64,000 nucleotides of DNA from Symbiodinium natans (taxonomy: Eukaryota > Sar > Dinophyceae > Suessiales > Symbiodiniaceae). The notes under the pieces are model-generated. The model saw only the letters and a program-made list of their open reading frames with translations. It searched no databases and was not told the DNA's origin. The translations under genes were made by a program, and so were the position numbers. The stretch covers positions 991,422-1,055,421 of the forward strand of contig CAJNDS010002257.1 of NCBI GenBank assembly GCA_905221605.1, read 5' to 3'. Below, piece by piece: positions 52,301 through 60,562 of the stretch (its first letter is position 1; each line of letters opens with the position of its first letter).

Positions 52301-55300
52301 CCACTCACCTCCCCACCCTACCTGCGTACGGGTGCTCCCAGGTAATCAGCTGCTACCGCCTCCGGTCTGGTAGTCGAGGAGTCGGGCTTTCTCCTACATC
52401 CAAAGCAATCTGTCGCCTTCCCCAAACCCTACACCCCACCCCCCTAAACCGTCCCTGAACCCTGTAAACCCTAAACCCTACCCAAAACCCTAAACCCTAA
52501 TTACCCCTGAACCCCAAAACCTCCAACCCCTAAACTCTAACCCCTAAACCCCTTAAATTCTAAACCCTAAACCCCCTACAGTAGCCCTGAATGCTCAACC
52601 CCAGAAACCCTAAACCCCAAATACCCTAATACCCTAAACCCTAAACCCTAAACCCTAAACCCCAAAACCCAAAACCCTAAACCCTAAACCCTAAACCCTA
52701 AACCCTAAACCCCAAAACCCTAAACCCTAAACCCTAAACCCTAAACCCTAAACCCCAAACCCCAAGCCTTCGGAGCAGGCGCCGGCCGTCGCGGCCGTCG
52801 CCTCGATGCGCGCGTCCAGGCGACGCACGGCCTCGTCGAGCTGCCTCGGGGGGGGGGGGGGGGGGTGGGGGTTGGGTGGGGGGGGGGGGGTTTAGGGTTT
52901 AGGGTTTAGGGTTTCGGGTTTAGGGTTTAGGGTTTAGGGCTAGGGGGCTAGGGGGTTTGAGTTGATTAGGGCCTAGGGGGGCAGGGGGTTTTCAATTTAA
53001 GGTTTAGGCTAAAGATATTGATGGTGTTTAGGGTCTGTTTAGGGCTTAGTGGGTTTACGGTGTTGAGGGTTTAGGGGTTTAGGGCGAGAGTCTAAGGGTA
53101 GTTATATGGCCCGTAATATGGTCCCTTACCTCCCTTAAAGGGTTCTCAAGCACGGGCCCTGAGTTGTATAGGGTATATGAGGGGTATATGAAGGGTGCCC
53201 TTTAAGGGCCCACACTGAGGGACCATGTAACTGCCTTAAGAATTATGTCGGGTGTTTCGGGCAGAGCGGTATGGGGGCTGCCTGGCGGGCTTGGGGCGCA
53301 GTTGGATTTAGGGGCTTAGGGTATAGGGCTTGGGTCTTTAGGGGATTTCGGGTGGAAGGGGGGCAGTTGGGCTTCGGGTGGTTTTGGGGGCTTCAGGATT
53401 TAGGGTTTAGGGGTTAGACCAGACAAAAGGCATTGGGGTTGCGTGCGTTCAGAAGTTCAGAAAACTCTATAGGGGTGGAGTAGGGATAGGGTTTAGGTTT
53501 TCGGGCTTAGGGTTGAGGATTTAGGGTTTAGGGTTTAGGGCTTCGTGTCCAAAGCTTTCCTACTTAGGGTGGGTTTGGATCCCAACAAAACCCCTCGACG
53601 CGCCTCTCAGTGGCTTGCGATTTCTCCAGCTCGAGCAGAATGCCTCCAAGATGCATGCGCATTTAGGGCTTTGGGCATGACGTCAGGATGTCCGGCCCCA
53701 TACAGGTGCTAAGAAGTCACTGCCGCTCTGGCCTTTAGAATCCAGCTACATCCAAAACCCGAAGCCCTAAAATCCTCCCGCACCACTCGGCTGGAAGGTC
53801 GGCAGCCGCAAGCCGAACCCAATCATTAGCATGCTGCGGGGGTGGGGGGGGGGGAGGGTTTAGGGCAAGGTGTGGCAAAAAAGGCCTTGATGCAGGACGG
53901 ACTAGCGCAATCCCACAGCATGTCCTTCGAACCGAGCCACCTACGCCACGCAAAAACCTGCAGGGAGAAAGCACGCACTCGTGGCGAAAGAAGGCGGGAT
54001 AATATGTAGTTCGGATTCTACAGGGTAGCTCTCTAGATTGCGGTCCCTTTTTGGGTCCTATATATAGTACGGTACCTTTATTTTAAGTACCTTTAACAAG
54101 GGACCCTAACGTTACCCATATACCTCAGCAGGCCAACCCAAAACCCTGAGCCTATATGGGGGGGTTTCCGAAAATTGGGGTACCTCATTGGGGTCCTTAA
54201 TCTACGGGAATCCTACTGTTTTGGAGTTTATAGTAGGGGTGCCTTATTTTCGGAAACCCCCCATATAAACCCCAGGAGCCCTTTGCACATTACAAGGGCA
54301 ATATAGGGCCGGGAAATATACCCCGAACCCAGGCCCAGCAGGATTCCCAAATCTGAAGCCTTAGCTTGCCAGAGTCTGCGGTTTAGGGTTTAGGGTTTAG
54401 GGCTTAGGGTTAAGGGTTTAGGGTTCAGGCTTCAGGGTTCAGGGTTTAGGGGTAGTGTCCAAAGATGCGTGATGGCTAGACCGACGCCCCAAAACTGCCT
54501 CATAAAAGGGCATCGTATGCAACTGGAATAGAAGCATTAAAATTTGGGGGACTGTATATTATGACCGGGGTCAAAAGGTATCATACTGGTAGCTAAGCTC
54601 TTGTCTTGCTAAACCTTAAACCCTCTGTAAGCCCTGAAAAAGCCTTAAGCCCCAAACCCCAAACCCCAAGCCCTAAGCCCTAAACGCAAAATCCTAACCC
54701 TAAACCCTAATTATAATTATATTAGTCCTAAACCCGAAACCCGAAACCCGAAACCCTAGACCCTAAACCCTAAACCCTGTTAGCCAGGCTGGGCCTTTCT
54801 GCGCTTGCGACATGTCGGTGCAGGCCTTGCCGGGAGGCGTATGTAGTCGGGGGACATGATAAGGGTTTAGGGTTTTGGGATCTGGGGCTCATATAGGGTT
54901 AAGGTAGGGTTTAGGTAGGTGAGGTCTATAGGGCTTTTAGGGTTTAGGTTTAGGTTTTTAGGGTTTCGGGTTTATAGGGCTTTATAGGGTCAATAGGGTT
55001 TATAGGGTTTGTAGGGTTTGATGGGGTTTAGGTAGGGTTGGGTTCAGGTAGGGTTTATAGGGTTGATAGGGTTGAGGGTCTACAGGGTTTTGTAGGGTTT
55101 GGGTTTAGGTTTAGGGTTCCGTATGAAAAACTCGTACACGCACCCCAAGCCCCCCCCCCCCCCCTCACCCCGCGCCCTCAATACGAAATGGGGCAAGCAC
55201 CACCTGCTTCGCCCCAACCCGAGACCCTAAACCCTAAGGGAACCGTTTCGGCTTGGGATCTTCGAGTCGACTGAACTATGCAATCTGGCATTTTCCTGGA

Positions 55301-58300
55301 TCGCACTTCAAACCGAAGGCACCATCAAATTCATCGCTCAGACGCTTCGCTCTCGTAAGCTTGGCCGGGTCCGCATTGTAGCGGTCGTCAACGAAGGTCA
55401 CAGCCTCCGCCCGTGCCCCCTTGGGCGACGTGATGAGTCCACCCTGTCATCAGCGCAGCAGCCAACAACGGGCTGAGCGGGCAGCCTTGAGCAATCCCGG
55501 GCGTAGCGCGGTGCCATGCGCGACCAGTCATCCCCTGCTGGGAAAAGACCCGGTGCTGCTCCTTATAGAAGCCCCCCACCAAACGTCTCAAAGCCGACCA
55601 AATAGGGGCTGCTGCGGGAAGATTTCTCCTTGGGGGTCCTCCGTGTCATTGGGTTCCAAGGCTGGTCGGAAAGGACCATGCTTGTTGTGGTAGGGTTTAG
55701 GGTTTTAGGGTTTAAGGGTAGAGGGTTTAAGGGTTTAAGGGTTTAAGGGTTTAAGGGTTTAAGGGTTTAAGGGTTTAAGGGTTTAAGGGTTTAAGGGTTT
55801 AAGGGTTTAAGGGTTTAAGGGTTTTAGGGTTTTAGGGATTTAGGGTTTTAGGGTTTTAGGGTTTTAGGGTTTAAGGTTTCGAGCTTCGATGCTTATCCTG
55901 CAGGTGTCTTTTCAGCACTCGTTGTGTTGCCGAGTTGTACGAATGTCTCCAGCCCAGGTTTGGGGTAGCACCCTCAAGAAAACCCACGATGCGAACTGCG
56001 AGTTCTGAGTGCCTTCCTGGGGGCTCTCTTTACCTACAGGTTGGTAGTAGATACCCCCTTAATTGGATTTAATTAGTAGGTATAACCTATAAGGCTGGAG
56101 GTAAAGAGAGGCCCAGGTTCCTGCTGAACACAAACAATCGACATCCCGTCACGAAGCGAAAACAATACATGTCCTACGAGGCGGACTTGAGAGCCCGAAG
56201 CCTTGTCGAACTCCCTGTGCTTCCAACATCCCAAAAGGTACTGCCACAGCTTGTCATGAGAGCACCCAGTACCAGGACCCCGAAACATTAGCATGCCTTG
56301 GCACTTCTTCCCCGGCATCCCACAATAATCTGATTTGCCTTAAAGCCTCGCGGCCCTGCTACCTTGCCCTCGGCAAGGCCTCTCTCTGCCAACGAAAACC
56401 TGCTGCCGATGCTCCACTACTGTGAAAGGCCCCACTTGAGGCTTCCTGAGGTCTTGCTAAACCCTATATACCTAAACCCTAGCTAAGCCCCAACTGAACC
56501 CTACCTAAATCCCAGCTAAACTCTAAAAGACACCCGCACACCCCGAACTGCTACACCTTGGAGACGTTTTCGAGCTGCTGCTGCCGCTCCGCATCCGCCA
56601 GGCGGAGCCCCTGCAGCTTCATACCACTTCACAAAATCTCCGGGCTTCATCAGGGTGTAGGATTCATCAGGGTTTAGGGTTTATAGGGTTTTTGGGTTTA
56701 GGGTTTAATTATTTGTAGGGTTTAGGGTTTAGGGTTTAGGGTTTGGGGTCCAGGGGTCTGAGGCTTTAGTGTAGGGTCTGTAAGCTGATGGGCCCCGAGG
56801 TTGGGGGATTGGGGTTTAGGAGTCTGGGGCTTAGGGTTTAGGGTTTAGGGTTTAGGGTTTAGGGTTTAGGGTTTAGGGGGCTTGGGAGACTTGCGGAGGA
56901 AAGGGGGGGTGGAGGCGACGATGCACCATTACACGCACTCAAAGGAAACTCCATACTTAGATGCAGTCGGCTACGGGAGCGCGAAGCCCGGCAAAACAAG
57001 ATCTCGGCAAGAATCTGCGGACGAGGACCTATGTAGGGATTCAAAAGGATACCCCACTTCCCTCATTCCGCACTAAGAACTGTTCCGAGTAAGACCCTAA
57101 ACTCCTAACACCAACTCCCTACTCTTGAGAACCCTAACCCTACTCCCCTAAACCCCAAGCTCAAAATCCCCAGAAGCCCTAATTCATGCCCTACTGATTC
57201 CCGAAACCCTATCGGCACCCTAAACCCTAAACCCTAAACCCCAAACCCCAAACCCCAAACCCTAAACCCCAGAAGAGCGCCTCAATCTTGGAGGTGTTGT
57301 CGCCACATCGCCGCTCGATGAGCTCCTCGGCCCGCCAGGGGCGTCGGCCCCTAAACCCTAAAACCTAAACCCAGAACCTCCAAACCGTTAAGCCTAAACC
57401 CTAAACCAAAATACCAAAACCCAAAACCCTGCACCCCCAAGCCCCTAAGCCCTTGAGCCCCTAGGTCCTTGAGCCCCTAGGTCCTAAACTCCAACGTATG
57501 TTGTAAGGGTCAAAAATTGGGCAAAACGGTACCACTGAGCTGCCGATTCCGCAGCCCTACACACGCCCGAAGCCCCAAAGCCGTAACCCATGACGCATGG
57601 TGAGGGTTTAGGTAGGGCGCCAAACCCTAAAACCCTAAAACCCTAAAACCCTAAGCCCTAAAACCCTGAAAGCCCAAAAACCTATAAACCCCAAACCCCC
57701 AAAACCCTTCCCCCCAAACCTTATACCTAACCCTTTACCCTAACCCTCTCAACCTTGTAGCCCTTAACCCCTACCCCCAAAACCCTAGACACCCAAAACA
57801 AAATCTAAAAACCCACTCCCCACTCCCCCCTGAAGCCTAAACCCTAAACCCGTATCCACCACCCCCCTCCTCCCCCTCCCCCCCCTCCCCCCCTCCCCCC
57901 CTCCCCCCCCTCCCCCCCCCGCCTCCCCCCTCCCCCCCCCAAAAGAAACAAACAAAGACTAAAAGAAACAAACAAGCAAAAGCTGGCCTGCAGGGCCTCG
58001 GCGCGTGCCTCGGCGCGGCGCTGGAGCTCCGCGAAAGCCTGGGCCTGGCTCTGGAGCTCCTGGAATTGGGGTTTGGGGTTTAGGATTTAGGGCTAGGGCT
58101 TAGGGTTTAGGGTTTCTTAGGGTGGTTTAGGGGGTTGGGGGGGGTTGAGGGTGGTCTATGGGAGTTTAGGGGGTTTAGTGTGTATGAGGTTTAGTTTTTT
58201 TTTTTGTTTGGGGGGGGGGGGGCAGGGGGAGGGGGTTGTTTTTGGGGTTTAGGGAAGTTAGGGTTTATAGTGTTTAGGGGGTTTCATAGGGGGTTTAGGG

Positions 58301-60522
58301 TCTAGGGTCTAGTTTTAGAACTTTGGGCTTTTCTGGTTATAGGTTTAGAGTTTGGGGGTTTGGGGCGTAGAGCTTAATGTTTAGAGCTTCACAAGGCCTG
58401 TTGACGGGCGTTTAAGGCCTTACTCTGGGTTGGGCGGGGGGGATCTGAAGTTCGAGTTATTTGTGTGGAAGCTTCTGAAAACTCAACAACAGCCCGTTTA
58501 GGGTTTCCAACAAGGGTGAGGGCTGAACGTTTAGGATTTGGGGCGTGTCCTTCGAAGTCTGGATGGACAACTCCTCATGTAGCCGGATCATTTGAGCCTG
58601 CGCGACCAACGCGGGGTGGAGCTCATGAGGTGTGGCAGGGGATACGGGATCCTATCATTCATAGGGTTTAGGGTTTAAGGGTGCAGTATGTAGGGTGTAG
58701 GGCTGAGAGTTTAGCTATGCTGCCCCCCACCATGGCTTCTGGGGCTACTTGTGCCCTTATTTTGAGGTGAAGGGAGGAGACCATCGGGGTTTAAGGCTTT
58801 GAGGATCCCGTGATATGTGACCGAACCCCTGAACACCCTCGACCGCGAATACACCCAACTCCGAACACCTTCCGCCTGAGCCCCCCTCAGGTACCGATAA
58901 GAACGGCCTTTGAACACAAATATCTCGGCTACGCAGCTGGCTCTGACTAAGACTATACATACAGCTGAAGTTTTGTCCATGAACCGTGAAGTGCTTGTAG
59001 GCGAAGCCGCAAGCTTCGCATTCCTGCAGCATTACCGCCCTGAACCCTATGCTGCAAAGGTCAAAGGCTTAGGAGCTCAAGTGAAGTTACTTCAAAAGGG
59101 ATACACTCATGAATTCGGCCTCCATATCACTGTAACGAAGACTTTCATAACTAGGATGGCCCTGAAAACCCTCTGAAAAACTATTCCTGGATATGACCTG
59201 CTTCAACCCAATAAGGGATTACATCCCTAAACCCTAGACCCTAAGCCCTAAACTCTAAACCCAAAAATTAGATAACAGCCACCCCAGGCTTTAACTCCCC
59301 CCCTCCCTGCCCCCCCAAGCAAAAGACATCGAGCCTTAAGCTCGCTGGAGCGGATCTCGAGGAGTTCCTGCGTATGCTCTCATGGAGTCGCAAACTCGGG
59401 TCTAGGGTTTAGGGTTAAAAGGTTGGGGGGGGGGGGGGGGGGGGGGGCGGTGGGGGATTAAGGTTAAGTGAGTGTTTAGGAGGGTTATTTTTGGGCCATA
59501 CTTGGGTCTTAGAGGGGCGGTTCGGGCCGGGGTAGTATAGATTCCTAATTTATCCATGTTCTGAAGCAGATGACAAGCCAGAAGCCAAGCCAGAAGCCCA
59601 GGACAAGGCTTCTAGGGACCAACTAGGTCATCTGGCTTCGTGTGTTCAGAGCTTGGGGCAGGGGTAGGTTCCTGAATGCGACCCTACTGAACCCTAAACC
59701 CTAAAACCCTAAAACCCTAAAACCCTAAAACCCTAAAACCCTAAAACCCTAAAACCCTAAAACCCTAAAACCGTAAAGCCCTAAAGCCCTAAAACCCTAA
59801 AACCCTAAAACCCTAAAACCCTAAAACCCTAAAACCCTAAAACCCTAAAACACTAAAACCCTAAACCCTAGACCCTAGACCCTGGACCCTAGACCCTAAA
59901 CCCTAAGCCCTAAACCTTCTTTGGGCTTCTTGGGGCTTGGCGGGGCCTTGCTCTGCGTGGAAGCTTTGTCCACCGCCTCTCGGGCAAAGACGCGGACCTC
60001 GGCCACACCTGCTCACAGGGCTTAGGGTTTTTTAGGGTTTTTAGGGTCTAGGTTTAGGGTTTCGTCACTAAGCCCTAAACCCTAAACAGGGCTACTTTGG
60101 AGTAGACCCTGGAAAAAACGTATACACTTTTGAGGTATAAGCAGCTACAATAGGAACCCAGAACCAAAAAGTATGAAAGTATAGTACTCCAAAGGCCAGT
60201 CGCTGGTTCGCGGAACAACTTTGGTCGAGTCTGCTGATTTAGGGTTCAGGGTTGGGGATGTTCCCCCCTTATACTAACAGTCCTTAATCGGGATTATAGT
60301 ACGCCCCTACTACAATCCCTATTAAGGAGCTGTTAGTAGAAGGGGGAACATCCCAAGGTTAGGGTCTACTGACGGTTGGTAAAGGAACGTGTCGATGAAG
60401 TGCCAACCGGAAGGTGACTTGTGTAGCACGGTAGCCACGGAAGCCGTTTCCAAGAACCCCTGACGCCACAAACCGTCAACCCTAAACCGTAAACCCTAAC
60501 CCCTAAACCCTGACCTCTGGTC

Positions 60523-60562
<40 letters not shown>

